64,000 bases of DNA from Pseudozobellia thermophila (GCF_900141855.1 NZ_FQYU01000004.1:1-64000); one strand, 5' to 3'. Counted from the first letter of the stretch, positions 23,937 to 33,604 are shown. The notes: generated from the sequence alone by a model not told the origin. Program-made: numbers and translations.

Positions 23937-26900
23937 TTAGAGGGTGAGGTAATTTATTTTTAGGGCCGTTTGGTTGTACCCGTTGAGGTTATCGAGGTAT
24001 TCCAAACGGATTTGATAGGCATTTTCAAGGCTTAGGATGTACTGATAAAAATCGATTTCCCCGTTTTTAAAACTTCCGGAGGCCGTTTTTAAAATTTCTT
24101 GGGAAAGCAGGGTTCCTTCTTCATCGTAATACACCAATGCCTGTTCGTATTTATCCAATTCGCTTTGAAGTTGCATCAGCCTTGCTTCCAACCGGATGCC
24201 GTATTCCTCGAATTCCGCAACGGCAATCTTGGAGGCTATTTTGGAAGCCTTTATCCGAGACGTTTGTCCTCCAAAAAACAAGGGAATTTTAAGTCCGACC
24301 TGATATCCGAACAAATGATCGCCAAGGTTGGCATTGCTTCCTTGGAAATAACTCAACGAAATATCGGGCAGCAGCTTCTGTTTTTCCAAACTGCGGTTGG
24401 CCTTCGCCAAGGAAATCCGATTGTTGTAGTAATGTAGTTCCGGACTATCGGATATCGGAGGGTTCTTTACGGCAACTTTTAAGAGCGGCATGTGCCCAAT
24501 GTTAAGGGGACCCTTGGCCTGAACAAGTTTCAACAGATCCTTATAGGCGATATCGACATCTTTTTTGGCCTTTTCCAATTGAACGGTAATTTGGCGCCGT
24601 TTCGATTGGGCGGTAATCTTTTCGAGATAGGTGGTCGCCCCCAGTTCGAACCTTCGGGCCGCCTTATTTGCAAAATCGGCGTACAGGCTATCCAACCTTA
24701 GGTAAACCGCTTCTTTTTCCGCCGCATACAAATACCTGTAATAGGCAGCGGTAACCGCCCGTTCCAGCTCTTTCTTGCGAACTTCGTAACTGCTTGAAGC
24801 CAGGTCGTAGCCTTTCTTTTTCACTTTCTTGCCGGCAAAATATACGGTAGGAAAGAGAAAATCTTGCTGCACGCCAATAACATCCAAGGGTTCGTTGTTG
24901 ATGGCCAGGTTGTTCTGGTCGTATTCGTAATAAAAATGCGTTTTATCAAAATCGAAGGCACTGCCTATAAGCGACTCCGCCTGGTCCATTTTCAGTTGAT
25001 CGGCCTTGAGTCCCGCATTGTTTTCCATGGCGAGGCTTATCAGTTCCTGAAGGGAAGCTTGTCCCTCTTGCGCGTTTGAGTTAACCGTAGCCAATAGCAG
25101 GGCTATGGTCGCCCCCTTGACCATTTTTTTGTTCGGCAACAGGGTTTCCCCGTTGTCCTTTATTTTGTGGAAATACGCATACAGGACAGGAAGCACCACA
25201 AGGGTAAGCACGGTAGCCGTGATCAGGCCGCCAATGACCACGGTGGCCAATGGTCGCTGTACTTCAGCGCCCGCATTTGTAGAAACGGCCATGGGCAAGA
25301 AACCCAGGGCCGCCGCGGAGGCGGTGAGCAATACGGCCCGCAACCGATCTCTCGTACCTTGTTTTACCAGCGATTCGATATTTTCAAACCTTTGCTTTTT
25401 CAATTCCTTAAAGTGCTCAATGAGTACGATGCCGTTCAATACCGCGATGCCGAACAAGGCAATAAAGCCTACGCCGGCCGAAATCGAAAAAGGCAATCCG
25501 CGGATCCACAAAAGCACAACGCCACCCACAGCTGCAAGGGGAATGGCCGAATAGATCAACAGGGCTTCGGCAACCGAATTAAATGCAAAATACAAGAGGA
25601 CAAAAATAAGCAGGAGGGCAATGGGAACGGCTACCAATAACCTTTCCCGCGCACTCTGGAGGTTTTCAAATTGTCCGCCATAGGTAATCGAATACCCGAC
25701 CGGAAGCTCAATATGTGCATCGATGAGCCTTTGAACATCGTCGACCACCGACTGAAGGTCCCGATCCCGGACATTGATCCCCACAACAAGCCTACGTTTG
25801 GTATCGTCGCGTGAAATTTTGGCCGCGCCCTTTTTGTAGCTTATCTCGGCGAGTTCACGCAACGGTACTTTTCCGCCCTTGGGCAGGTCGATATATAGAT
25901 TCTTAAGGTTGTCGATGTCCGTTCGATATGCCTTGTCCAACCTTACGACCAGGTCGAAGCGCTTTTCCCCTTCGAAGACACTCCCTGCGGCCTTCCCCCC
26001 GAAACTCATCGATACCATATCGTTCACATCTTGGATATTGAGTCCGTAACGCGCAATTTTGGCACGGTCGTAGCGAACGTTCATTTGGGGCAACCCGGCA
26101 ATTTTTTCAACGATAACGTCCGCGGCCCCCTCTACGTTTTCGACGAGCGATTTGATATCGTTGCCCATTTTGGCCAGGATATCCAAGTCTTCCCCGAAAA
26201 TTTTAATGGCTATATCGGCCCTAACCCCGGTAATGAGTTCGTTAAAACGCATTTCGATAGGTTGGGTAAACTCGACCTCCATATTTGGAATTACGGACAA
26301 GGCCTCCTTAAACCTATTGGCCAATTCATCCTTGGTACTTGCCGAAACCCATTCCTTTTTGGGTTTTAGGGTGATGATCACATCGCTTTCCTCCATTGAC
26401 ATGGGATCGGTAGGCACTTCCGCCGCCCCGATCCTGGTAACGACCTGCTTTACTTCGGGAAAGTTGTCGATCAGTATGTTTTCGATTTGCGTAGTCGTTT
26501 CAATAGTCTTCGTTAAGGAGGTCCCCGTTTTCAACACGGGTTGGATGACAAAATCGCCTTCGTCGAGGGTAGGTACAAATTCACTGCCCATAGTAGTGAA
26601 GAGATAAACAGCTCCTCCCAAAAGCACCAAGGCCATGCCCAGCACCCATCTTTTCCTGTCTAGGGCCCAATCGATCAAGGGATCATAACGTTTGTACAAC
26701 CAGTTCATCAACCGCGACGAAATATTCCTTTCGGAAACCTTCGAAGGCTTTAAAAATAACGATGCGGCGACCGGAACATAGGTAAAACACAAGATAATGG
26801 CTCCGATAAGGGCAAAACTAAGGGTCAAGGCCATGGGCTTGAACATTTTGCCCTCGACCCCGCTCAAGGAAAGAACGGGAATAAAGACGATGAGAATGAT

Positions 26901-28295
26901 CAATTGACCAAATATGGCCGAATTCATCATTTTAGAAGCCCCCATAAACGTAATATCGTCCTTTAGTGCCTGTTTTTCGGTTCTTGCCTGTTCTGCCGGC
27001 AGGTGGCCAAAAGCCTCTATTTCGCTTCTTTTTTTATTAATTTGAAATGCGATGAACTCGACTATGATTACCGCACCGTCGATAATAATACCGAAATCGA
27101 CGGCCCCGAGGCTCATCAAATTGGCATCTACCCCAAAAATGTACATCAGCGATAATGCGAAAAACAGGCTTAATGGAATAACCGAGGCCACCAACAGGCC
27201 CGACCTAAAATTGCCCAATAGCAGAACAACAACAAAAATGACGATCAAACAGCCTAAAACGAGGTTTTCGGTAACCGTAAAGGTGGTCCTTCCGATAAGT
27301 TCGCTTCGGTCTAAAAAGGCATTGATATACACCCCTTCGGGCAAGGATTCGGAGATAGCCGACACCCGTTCCTTTACGGCGTCGATCACTTTTTTCGAAT
27401 TGGCATCCTTAAGCATCATTACTTGCCCCAATACCTTTTCGCCCTGTCCGTTACCGGTAATGGCCCCAAAACGGGTGGCACTGCCAAAGCCGACATCGGC
27501 TACATCCTTGATGTATATGGGGAAATTATCGTGGTTTTTGACTACGATATTCCCAATATCGTCTAGCGAGCCAATCAGTCCTTCCCCCCTAATAAAGTAG
27601 GCCTGATTTACCTTTTCGATATATCCCCCGCCACTTACGCTATTGTTCTTTTCCAAGGCGGAATAGATCTCTTGGGCGGTTACGTTCATGGCATTCAACT
27701 TTTCGGTGTTGATCGCCACTTCGTACTGTTTTAAAAGGCCGCCCCAGGTATTTACTTCCACCACTCCGGGTATACCCGAAAGTTGGCGCTTTACGACCCA
27801 ATCTTGAATGGTACGCAAGTCTTCGAGCGAATACCGGTCTTCGTATCCGGGTTCCACATCCAATATATATTGATAGATTTCCCCCAGGCCCGTTGTAACC
27901 GGACCCATTTCGGGCGTGCCGAAACCTTCAGGGATCTTTTCTGCGGCCGATTTTATCTTTTCGGCAATTAGCTGCCTGGGCAAATAGGTGCCTAGTTCCT
28001 CTTCAAAAACAATCGTCACCACCGAAAGTCCGAATTTAGAGACCGATCGAATTTCCTTGACCCCGGGCAAATTGGCCATTTCGAGTTCTACCGGATAGGT
28101 TATAAACTGTTCCATATCCTGTGTTGAAAGGTTTCGGGAAGTGGTGATGACCTGAACCTGGTTATTGGTAACATCGGGTACCGCGCCAATGGGAATCTGG
28201 GACAGGGAATAGAAGCCGAACCCCATAATTAAGGCGGTAAACAAGAGAACAAGAAATTTGTTCTTAATACTGAAAGCAATAATATGTGAAAGCAT
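23937..28295 (-). CDS. CzcA-type heavy-metal RND pump fused to TolC-like channel
   Basis: 1452 residues, a fusion. Residues 1 to about 1050 are a heavy-metal RND pump with 12 membrane helices; TM4 reads DFGIIIDGAVIIVE, the Asp-Asp-Glu pattern of divalent-cation (Zn/Co/Cd/Ni) pumps and not of Cu+ pumps. Residues about 1075-1452 are a TolC-like outer-membrane efflux protein. Between them Met1058 starts a basic plus hydrophobic segment (KGATIALLLATVNSNAQ) that looks like a signal peptide with a cleavage site after NSNA. The channel may therefore be released after export. The frame is continuous. Partner of the adaptor downstream; metal specificity inferred. Confidence 0.9.
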   Translation of the reverse strand: MLSHIIAFSIKNKFLVLLFTALIMGFGFYSLSQIPIGAVPDVTNNQVQVITTSRNLSTQDMEQFITYPVELEMANLPGVKEIRSVSKFGLSVVTIVFEEELGTYLPRQLIAEKIKSAAEKIPEGFGTPEMGPVTTGLGEIYQYILDVEPGYEDRYSLEDLRTIQDWVVKRQLSGIPGVVEVNTWGGLLKQYEVAINTEKLNAMNVTAQEIYSALEKNNSVSGGGYIEKVNQAYFIRGEGLIGSLDDIGNIVVKNHDNFPIYIKDVADVGFGSATRFGAITGNGQGEKVLGQVMMLKDANSKKVIDAVKERVSAISESLPEGVYINAFLDRSELIGRTTFTVTENLVLGCLIVIFVVVLLLGNFRSGLLVASVIPLSLFFALSLMYIFGVDANLMSLGAVDFGIIIDGAVIIVEFIAFQINKKRSEIEAFGHLPAEQARTEKQALKDDITFMGASKMMNSAIFGQLIILIVFIPVLSLSGVEGKMFKPMALTLSFALIGAIILCFTYVPVAASLFLKPSKVSERNISSRLMNWLYKRYDPLIDWALDRKRWVLGMALVLLGGAVYLFTTMGSEFVPTLDEGDFVIQPVLKTGTSLTKTIETTTQIENILIDNFPEVKQVVTRIGAAEVPTDPMSMEESDVIITLKPKKEWVSASTKDELANRFKEALSVIPNMEVEFTQPIEMRFNELITGVRADIAIKIFGEDLDILAKMGNDIKSLVENVEGAADVIVEKIAGLPQMNVRYDRAKIARYGLNIQDVNDMVSMSFGGKAAGSVFEGEKRFDLVVRLDKAYRTDIDNLKNLYIDLPKGGKVPLRELAEISYKKGAAKISRDDTKRRLVVGINVRDRDLQSVVDDVQRLIDAHIELPVGYSITYGGQFENLQSARERLLVAVPIALLLIFVLLYFAFNSVAEALLIYSAIPLAAVGGVVLLWIRGLPFSISAGVGFIALFGIAVLNGIVLIEHFKELKKQRFENIESLVKQGTRDRLRAVLLTASAAALGFLPMAVSTNAGAEVQRPLATVVIGGLITATVLTLVVLPVLYAYFHKIKDNGETLLPNKKMVKGATIALLLATVNSNAQEGQASLQELISLAMENNAGLKADQLKMDQAESLIGSAFDFDKTHFYYEYDQNNLAINNEPLDVIGVQQDFLFPTVYFAGKKVKKKGYDLASSSYEVRKKELERAVTAAYYRYLYAAEKEAVYLRLDSLYADFANKAARRFELGATTYLEKITAQSKRRQITVQLEKAKKDVDIAYKDLLKLVQAKGPLNIGHMPLLKVAVKNPPISDSPELHYYNNRISLAKANRSLEKQKLLPDISLSYFQGSNANLGDHLFGYQVGLKIPLFFGGQTSRIKASKIASKIAVAEFEEYGIRLEARLMQLQSELDKYEQALVYYDEEGTLLSQEILKTASGSFKNGEIDFYQYILSLENAYQIRLEYLDNLNGYNQTALKINYLTL

Positions 28296-28384
28296 AATTC
28301 ATTGAAAACATGGATTAATATTATATCAAAGCCTAGGCAGCCTTGAAACTATTGACATGTAGAACCCTTTTGGAGGGTAATGAA

Positions 28385-28786
28385 CTATGCAATCCGGGGC
28401 GGCTGAAACAGCCCGGTAACATGAAGTGTGGAACTGGGTGGCCGGTAAAAGAAGTTGGCCTTTCTGTTTTCAGGAACTTGCAAGGCGTCGATTTTGGGAA
28501 TCGGCCTGCCCCAAAAAACGGCTATGACCGGAGTACAGCAACTGTGGTTCTGGAAAGGGAGTTTTTCGTGTTCCTTTTTCTCTTCTTGATGGTCTTTGCT
28601 ATGCTGTTCCTTTAGTTCGCCATAATGCTTCGATATGAACACCAATAGGTTGTCCCCGTATTTCTCGGCATGGTATTCGGCATGTTCCAACAGCTCGTCA
28701 AATTGTACAATATCATCAACGGCAATATCCAGACCTTGCATCAAGATCAAAGCGGACATCACTATCGAAAACAATTTGGCCATCAT
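28385..28786 (-). CDS. Small exported His/Cys-rich protein near metal efflux genes
   Basis: About 133 residues. A signal-like N terminus (AKLFSIVMSALILMQG), then a charged helical domain with several histidines (EHAEYHAEKYGD, KHYGELKEQHSKDHQ) and a CC pair followed by TPVIAVFWG. Proteins of this kind often begin metal-efflux operons in Bacteroidota and may sense or bind metal; function unproven. Two adjacent ATGs (28786 and 28783) are possible starts. It lies 89 bp upstream of the RND pump gene on the same strand. Confidence 0.68.
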   Translation of the reverse strand: MMAKLFSIVMSALILMQGLDIAVDDIVQFDELLEHAEYHAEKYGDNLLVFISKHYGELKEQHSKDHQEEKKEHEKLPFQNHSCCTPVIAVFWGRPIPKIDALQVPENRKANFFYRPPSSTLHVTGLFQPPRIA

Positions 28787-28902
28787 AGAAACAAAATTAT
28801 ATAAAATACATTTTAAGGTCAATCAGCCATTCCAATTATTTAAATCTTCCGCAGGCCAATTTAACAAAACACCCAAAATTTCGGCCCCGTCACACGTCGG
28901 CA

Positions 28903-29901
28903 TCAGTTGTTCGCATCAAAATTGATGCTCCATATACCACGAACCTCATTGGCGCCGTAGCCTATGGCCTTATCATTTGGGTACAGGTTTTTTAATGTGG
29001 CCAAGGTTTCGGGTTGGATCTGTTCGTTCGGCTTTCCATGGCACTGTAGGCACAAGGCATTGGTGGTTATGGGGTAGTAAAAGTCGACCTCCTTGCCATT
29101 GACCTTTACTATGGGGCTTACCTCCTTACCGGATGCAATTGCTTTTTTAAAGTCCGCAATATAGCCCAACTCTTCATCGTTGGCCTGGTTTTTTGGGTTC
29201 CTCACCTTATCGGAAACCCTTTTGATTATGGCATTGTTCATAACCGAAACGCTATCGGTCAACGGTATGGCTTCTACATTACAGAACTTGATGGCTTCAA
29301 CAATACCTTTTTCCTGAATGGCCTTTTTAAGGTTTTTACCCAGTTCGGCCTGTGCTTCCATGGCATAGGCCAGTCCGATAGCTGCATATTCCTGCTCAAA
29401 ATCGTAGTCGCCGAAACACCCGCATTCCCCCACGGCCATCCCTGGCTTATGTACCTTTTCGAAGTGTTCGTCGAACCAATCGGGCCGTTCGATTTCGTTA
29501 TCGTAAAGGTAATCGGCAATTTGGGCCACGGCATGATCTGGGTTGGGCATATACGGCATAGGGCCGAACTTGGCATGGGCCGTGGGCACCTTCGATTCCG
29601 TTTCGGGATCGTTCACCCAAAGGATCAAGGCTTTGGTAAACTCGTCCTTGGTGGTATTCGAGTCGATGTAATGCCGCTTGATGGCCTCCATGGGCGGAGC
29701 GATCCTATCGGCCATGGAGGCCTTTGGGTCGTGGCAGATATAGCACTCCTTTTCAAGGAGCAATTTCCCCGAGTGTACTTTCGCGGTCGGGGCCCTTTCC
29801 ACTACCTCCTGCCCGTCGGTCTTGTCGACCTTGTCCTTTTGGGACTCTTTACAGTTGACCAACAATAGGGCCGACACCAAAACGATGATGCTATTTTTCA
29901 T
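28903..29901 (-). CDS. c-type haem lipoprotein with DUF3365 domain
   Basis: 332 residues. Lipobox LLVNC (Cys17). An N-terminal cytochrome-c segment has the haem site CYICH, and a C-terminal DUF3365/Tll0287-like domain has a second site CLQCH. Such domains are periplasmic redox or gas sensors or electron carriers. The start at 29901 gives the signal sequence; an earlier in-frame start adds a non-signal tail. The dyad at 29951-29962 lies upstream, but no TAnnTTTG stands at the usual spacing, so control here is uncertain. The gene may belong to electron transfer under low oxygen. Confidence 0.85.
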   Translation of the reverse strand: MKNSIIVLVSALLLVNCKESQKDKVDKTDGQEVVERAPTAKVHSGKLLLEKECYICHDPKASMADRIAPPMEAIKRHYIDSNTTKDEFTKALILWVNDPETESKVPTAHAKFGPMPYMPNPDHAVAQIADYLYDNEIERPDWFDEHFEKVHKPGMAVGECGCFGDYDFEQEYAAIGLAYAMEAQAELGKNLKKAIQEKGIVEAIKFCNVEAIPLTDSVSVMNNAIIKRVSDKVRNPKNQANDEELGYIADFKKAIASGKEVSPIVKVNGKEVDFYYPITTNALCLQCHGKPNEQIQPETLATLKNLYPNDKAIGYGANEVRGIWSINFDANN

Positions 29902-29950
29902 AATACGCGAATTTCTTTTGCAATCTCTTAATTTCAAAACTGTTATGGAA

Positions 29951-29962
29951 TGATAATTGTCA
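29951..29962 (-). promoter_or_regulatory. Crp/Fnr-type dyad without matching -7 element
   Basis: TGAT-AATT-GTCA, 50 bp before the haem-lipoprotein start. No TAnnTTTG-like element begins 29.5 bp away on either side, unlike the other strict sites. It could act at a different position or be fortuitous. Confidence 0.5.
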
Positions 29963-29975
29963 GTCTGCCCACAAC

Positions 29976-30776
29976 TCACCCCAGCTCCTTGAAAAGCACA
30001 TATATCCCCATAAGGAGTACAAACCAACCAAAATATTTTTTGAGCTTGTCGCCGGCGATAAACTTATTGAGCCACGTACCCAGGAATATACCGGTTATGG
30101 ACAACAAGCTAAACACCAAAAGAAAGCCCCAATCGATATCGATATTTTCCACATCACCGATAAAACCGATCATCGACTTAATGGCTATGATCAAAAGTGA
30201 GGTCGCAACGGCCCTTTTCATGGGCAATTTGGCTAGGAGTACCAAGGCGGGAATGATCAAGAAACCACCGCCGGCCCCCACGAGGCCCGTTAACAAGCCC
30301 ACACCGGTCCCCTCCAAAATAATCAGGGGATAGTTATACTCAACCTCGGCGGCATCGTCATTGCAATTGACGCATTTGCCCCGTATCATCGAAATCGATG
30401 CCAACAGCATAATCAGGGCAAAAAACACCATAATACCAATATCTTTGGTAAGCATAAAGTCGCCTATGCGGAACAGATGGTCGGGAATGGCGGGAATAAG
30501 GTACCTACGGGTCGCATAAACGGCAACAAGGGCAGGCGCGGCAAAGACCAGGGCCGTTTTTACATCGACGAGTTTCTTGCCGAGGTTCCGAAGGGTCCCC
30601 ACCAAGGAAGTAAGGCCCACGACGAACAGGGAATAGGCCGTGGCCGTTACGGGCTCGATATAAAGCAAGTACACCAATACCGGAACGGTAAGGATCGAAC
30701 CTCCCCCGCCGATCAGCCCAAGTACCACACCTATGGCAACGGCGCCCACATAACCTAAGATTTCGGTGATTTCCAT
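29976..30776 (-). CDS. TauE/SafE family permease
   Basis: 266 residues with about eight membrane helices and two repeats of the family pattern (LGLIGGGGSILTVP near residues 20-33, and TGLVGAGGGFLIIP in the second half). Members export sulfite, sulfonates or other small anions. The promoter is TACTTTTG (30804-30797) and the operator is a symmetric variant (30828-30839). It reads towards the haem lipoprotein, but that gene has its own upstream dyad, so the two may be separate units. Confidence 0.88.
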   Translation of the reverse strand: MEITEILGYVGAVAIGVVLGLIGGGGSILTVPVLVYLLYIEPVTATAYSLFVVGLTSLVGTLRNLGKKLVDVKTALVFAAPALVAVYATRRYLIPAIPDHLFRIGDFMLTKDIGIMVFFALIMLLASISMIRGKCVNCNDDAAEVEYNYPLIILEGTGVGLLTGLVGAGGGFLIIPALVLLAKLPMKRAVATSLLIIAIKSMIGFIGDVENIDIDWGFLLVFSLLSITGIFLGTWLNKFIAGDKLKKYFGWFVLLMGIYVLFKELG

Positions 30777-30827
30777 AACATCCTATCGATAATTACCAAA
30801 AGTATCAAGTGTGATGCGCATCCACAG

Positions 30828-30839
30828 TAACCCAAGTTA
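30828..30839 (-). promoter_or_regulatory. Variant dyad operator of the TauE/SafE gene
   Basis: TAAC-CCAA-GTTA within GTAAC-N4-GTTAC. Both half-sites carry the same G-to-A change, so symmetry is kept. A perfect TACTTTTG (30804-30797, minus strand) begins 29.5 bp from the centre, which argues that it is functional, perhaps with altered affinity. Confidence 0.6.
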
Positions 30840-30980
30840 CATAAGCGGAAATCGAGGAATAGCTTGGGCACACCCGACCTGGGACAAAAATGCGCGCACC
30901 CCCCCTATATAAAACGAAATGGCCTTTAAAACGGGATCGGTATCGCAGAAAAACATGATGGCCCTTGGCCGGACATACGC

Positions 30981-32066
30981 TTAGGCGTTGGCGGTTTTTA
31001 CTAGGATGAATTCCCCGATATTCGTCCTATCGATGGCCCCGATAAGCTTGCCTTTTTCGGTAACGGGAAAGAAAGGCTTCTTTTCCCTTGCCATAATTTC
31101 GAGCATTTGTGCCATGGGGGTCGAAGCCTCAATGGAACGAAATGTGGGATCCATGATATCCTCAACGGCCAGGTCGGGTGTCTTGGCGTGTTCAATGATA
31201 TCTTTTTGGGTAACGATACCGGCAATTCTATCGTTCTCCATGACCACGAAGTCTTTTTCGGTACCCGCCAATAAAATCTCGATGACCTGTTGTACGGTAT
31301 GCGTGGGACTGAGCAAGGTAATATTGGTCAGTGTGGCCTCTTTTGCAATATGCCCCTCCAGCAACGAGCTCTGTTTTACCATTTGGTTCTCGCCGTAGGC
31401 CCCAAAAAAGATGAAAAAGGCGATCAATATGAGGAAGGGATTGAACAGGAGTCCGACCACAAAAAACAGCACCGCCAGGCCCTGACCGATACCCGAGGCT
31501 ATTTGGGTCGCCTCCACACGGCCCAATTTAAGGGACAGCAAGGCCCGAAGTACACGACCCCCGTCCATGGGGAAGGCAGGTATCATATTAAATACCACCA
31601 GCATGACGTTGGCGATAAACAGGTAGAACAAAAAGTTTTGGAAAGTAGGCTGGTACAAGACCTCTTCCAGTACAATGGCATCAAAGTTGAAATAGCTCCT
31701 TACGGGAACGACCAGGGCCAATAGTAGGGCTATGACCACGTTTACCGCCGGTCCTGCCAAGGCCACCAATAACTCGTGCATGGGTTTTTCGGGCATTTTC
31801 TCAAGAGAGGCCACTCCGCCGATGGGCAAGAGCGTGATCCTTTGGGTGTTGATGCGGAACCTCTTTGCGGTGAGCGCATGGCCCAATTCGTGCAGTACCA
31901 CACATGCGAACAAGACGAGGACCAAGGCCTCGTTGAGCAACAGATGGTATAGGTCGGCGCCCTGGCGAATTTCTATAAAGGCCACCCAGACCAACAGCAG
32001 GCTAAACGTCCAATGCACTTCTATCTTAATACCTGCAACCCTTCCCAATTTTAGAACCCCCTTCAT
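30981..32066 (-). CDS. Site-2 protease (M50) with CBS domain pair
   Basis: 361 residues. Intramembrane zinc metalloprotease: HELGH (His59, Glu60, His63) and the second zinc-ligand motif FPMDGGR (Asp168), about six membrane helices, then two CBS domains (about 245-361) that should bind an adenine nucleotide. The architecture matches M. tuberculosis Rip3 (Rv2625c), a DosR regulon member. Divergent from pfkB with one shared dyad; the -7 element is a perfect TATATTTG (32093-32086). Substrate unknown; an anti-sigma factor or membrane protein is plausible. Confidence 0.92.
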   Translation of the reverse strand: MKGVLKLGRVAGIKIEVHWTFSLLLVWVAFIEIRQGADLYHLLLNEALVLVLFACVVLHELGHALTAKRFRINTQRITLLPIGGVASLEKMPEKPMHELLVALAGPAVNVVIALLLALVVPVRSYFNFDAIVLEEVLYQPTFQNFLFYLFIANVMLVVFNMIPAFPMDGGRVLRALLSLKLGRVEATQIASGIGQGLAVLFFVVGLLFNPFLILIAFFIFFGAYGENQMVKQSSLLEGHIAKEATLTNITLLSPTHTVQQVIEILLAGTEKDFVVMENDRIAGIVTQKDIIEHAKTPDLAVEDIMDPTFRSIEASTPMAQMLEIMAREKKPFFPVTEKGKLIGAIDRTNIGEFILVKTANA

Positions 32067-32116
32067 ATCTTGCCGGTTTTACGGACAAATATATTTCGGC
32101 ACCCCCCTGTCGACAA

Positions 32117-32128
32117 TGACATTCGTCA
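32117..32128. promoter_or_regulatory. Bidirectional dyad operator, site-2 protease and pfkB
   Basis: TGAC-ATTC-GTCA. Leftward TATATTTG (32093-32086) and rightward TAAATTTG (32152-32159), both perfect -7 elements, both beginning 29.5 bp from the centre. Confidence 0.88.
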
Positions 32129-32186
32129 TATGAAGAAGTCTTCCTTAGCCTTAAATTTGAAGGTATCGATAAATTGCATAAAAGAA

Positions 32187-33152
32187 ATGAAAAAGATAGT
32201 TACATTGACCGTTAACCCGGCCATTGACAAAAGTACGACCGTCAATGGCCTTAAGCCCCATAGCAAACTGAGATGTACCCAACCTGTCTATGAAGCCGGT
32301 GGGGGAGGAATCAATGTTTCACGCGCCCTCAACGAATTGGGGGCCGAATCGCTCTGCATGTATATGGCGGGCGGCCCTACGGGAGACCGTCTGCACGACC
32401 TGCTGAACGACCTTGATATAACGCAGCAGGTTGTTCCCACGGCGGACAGTGTACGTGAAAACCTCGCCGTTACCGATATTGCAAACAACCAACAATACCG
32501 GTTTGGAATGCCCGGCCCAAAGATCAACCCAAGTGAATGGGAAAACACCTTAAGGCAGTTGGGCGCCGTTTTAGCGGAGGGCGACTTTTTGGTGGCCAGC
32601 GGAAGCCTATGCCCCGATATGCCCATCGATTTTTACGCCCGGGTATCGAAGATCGCCCAAAAAAAGAAGGCAAAATATATTTTGGACACCTCGGGTGAGG
32701 CCCTACTGAAAGGTGCACAGGCCGGTGTTTTCCTCTTAAAGCCCAATTTGGGCGAACTGGCCGCATTATGCGGGGTCGATACCATCTCCTTTCATGAACT
32801 CGAACCCCTGGCCCAAACCTTTTTAAGTAAAACCCCCTGTGAAGTGCTTGTGGTTTCCCTAGGGGCCAAAGGCGCCTTGTTGGTGACCAAGGATAGGACC
32901 GAGCTCATTGCCGCCCCGATCGTGCACCAAAAGAGCACCATTGGTGCCGGGGACAGTATGGTTGCCGGAATGGTATACGCCCTGGCCCAGGGCAAATCGT
33001 TAACAGAGGTGGTACGGTACGGTGTGGCCTGCGGCACGGCCGCGACCATGACCGAAGGTACCCAACTCTGTAAAAGGGAAGATGTGGAGCAATTGAACAA
33101 ATGGATCGTTTCGAACGCGGCCACAATGCAAAAAATGGAAATTACCGTGTAA
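32187..33152 (+). CDS. pfkB: PfkB-family 6-phosphofructokinase / 1-phosphofructokinase
   Basis: 321 residues of the ribokinase fold. N-terminal signature NPAIDKST, GGGGINVSRAL, and the C-terminal catalytic motif IGAGDSMVAGM with the general-base Asp. Closest in pattern to the minor E. coli phosphofructokinase PfkB and to LacC/FruK. It uses ATP to make a bisphosphorylated sugar in glycolysis. The start at 32187 follows the -7 element by 28 nt; the longer reading runs through the operator. DUF302 follows after 26 bp in the same unit. A PfkB gene is also in the DosR regulon. Confidence 0.9.
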   Translation: MKKIVTLTVNPAIDKSTTVNGLKPHSKLRCTQPVYEAGGGGINVSRALNELGAESLCMYMAGGPTGDRLHDLLNDLDITQQVVPTADSVRENLAVTDIANNQQYRFGMPGPKINPSEWENTLRQLGAVLAEGDFLVASGSLCPDMPIDFYARVSKIAQKKKAKYILDTSGEALLKGAQAGVFLLKPNLGELAALCGVDTISFHELEPLAQTFLSKTPCEVLVVSLGAKGALLVTKDRTELIAAPIVHQKSTIGAGDSMVAGMVYALAQGKSLTEVVRYGVACGTAATMTEGTQLCKREDVEQLNKWIVSNAATMQKMEITV

Positions 33153-33178
33153 CCCAATGCCACTTAAAACAGACAACG

Positions 33179-33577
33179 ATGGACTACTACTTTTCAACTA
33201 GCCTAAAGGACACTAATTTTGAGGGTGCCCTATCAAAAACCAAGGAAGCCCTAAAAGCGGAAGGTTTTGGGGTGCTTACCGAAATTGACATAAAAGCCAC
33301 CCTTAAGCAAAAACTGGATGCCAATTTTCACAACTATGTCATTTTAGGGGCCTGCAATCCGCCATTGGCCTATGAGGCCCTAAGCGCCGAGGACAAGATC
33401 GGCACGATGTTGCCCTGCAATGTCATCGTGCAGGAGAAAGAACCCGGCCGTATTGAAATAGCCGCCGTGGATCCCGCCGCATCCATGCAGGCAGTGAAGA
33501 ACGAGGCCCTGGCCGGCATTGCGGAAAATGTCGGTACCAAGCTAAAAAAAGTCATTGAAAACATAGGCAATCGTTGA
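33179..33577 (+). CDS. DUF302 domain protein
   Basis: 132-residue soluble protein. It matches the DUF302 fold: SLKDTNFEGALSKTKEALK, then GVLTEIDIKATLKQK, the YVILGACNPPLAYEAL segment and LPCNVIVQE. Biochemical function unknown; some members are thought to bind small ligands. Second gene of the pfkB unit. The ATG at 33179 is selected because the longer reading overlaps the end of pfkB. Confidence 0.88.
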   Translation: MDYYFSTSLKDTNFEGALSKTKEALKAEGFGVLTEIDIKATLKQKLDANFHNYVILGACNPPLAYEALSAEDKIGTMLPCNVIVQEKEPGRIEIAAVDPAASMQAVKNEALAGIAENVGTKLKKVIENIGNR

Positions 33578-33604
33578 TCTATCCCCCCGAACGGGGACGA
33601 CTAC

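Noticed and set aside
25105-27600. Several long plus-strand open frames opposite the RND pump gene
   Set aside because: Their translations are low-complexity shadows (Ser/Thr/Pro rich) of the pump reading frame.
23937-28295. Copper-specific CusA assignment
   Set aside because: TM4 has DFGxxxDGAV with acidic residues, the divalent-cation type, and no Cu+-type methionine pattern that I can identify.
30812-30823. TGAT-GCGC-ATCC as the operator of the TauE/SafE gene
   Set aside because: The last base breaks the dyad and no -7 element fits; the symmetric variant at 30828-30839 fits the spacing exactly.
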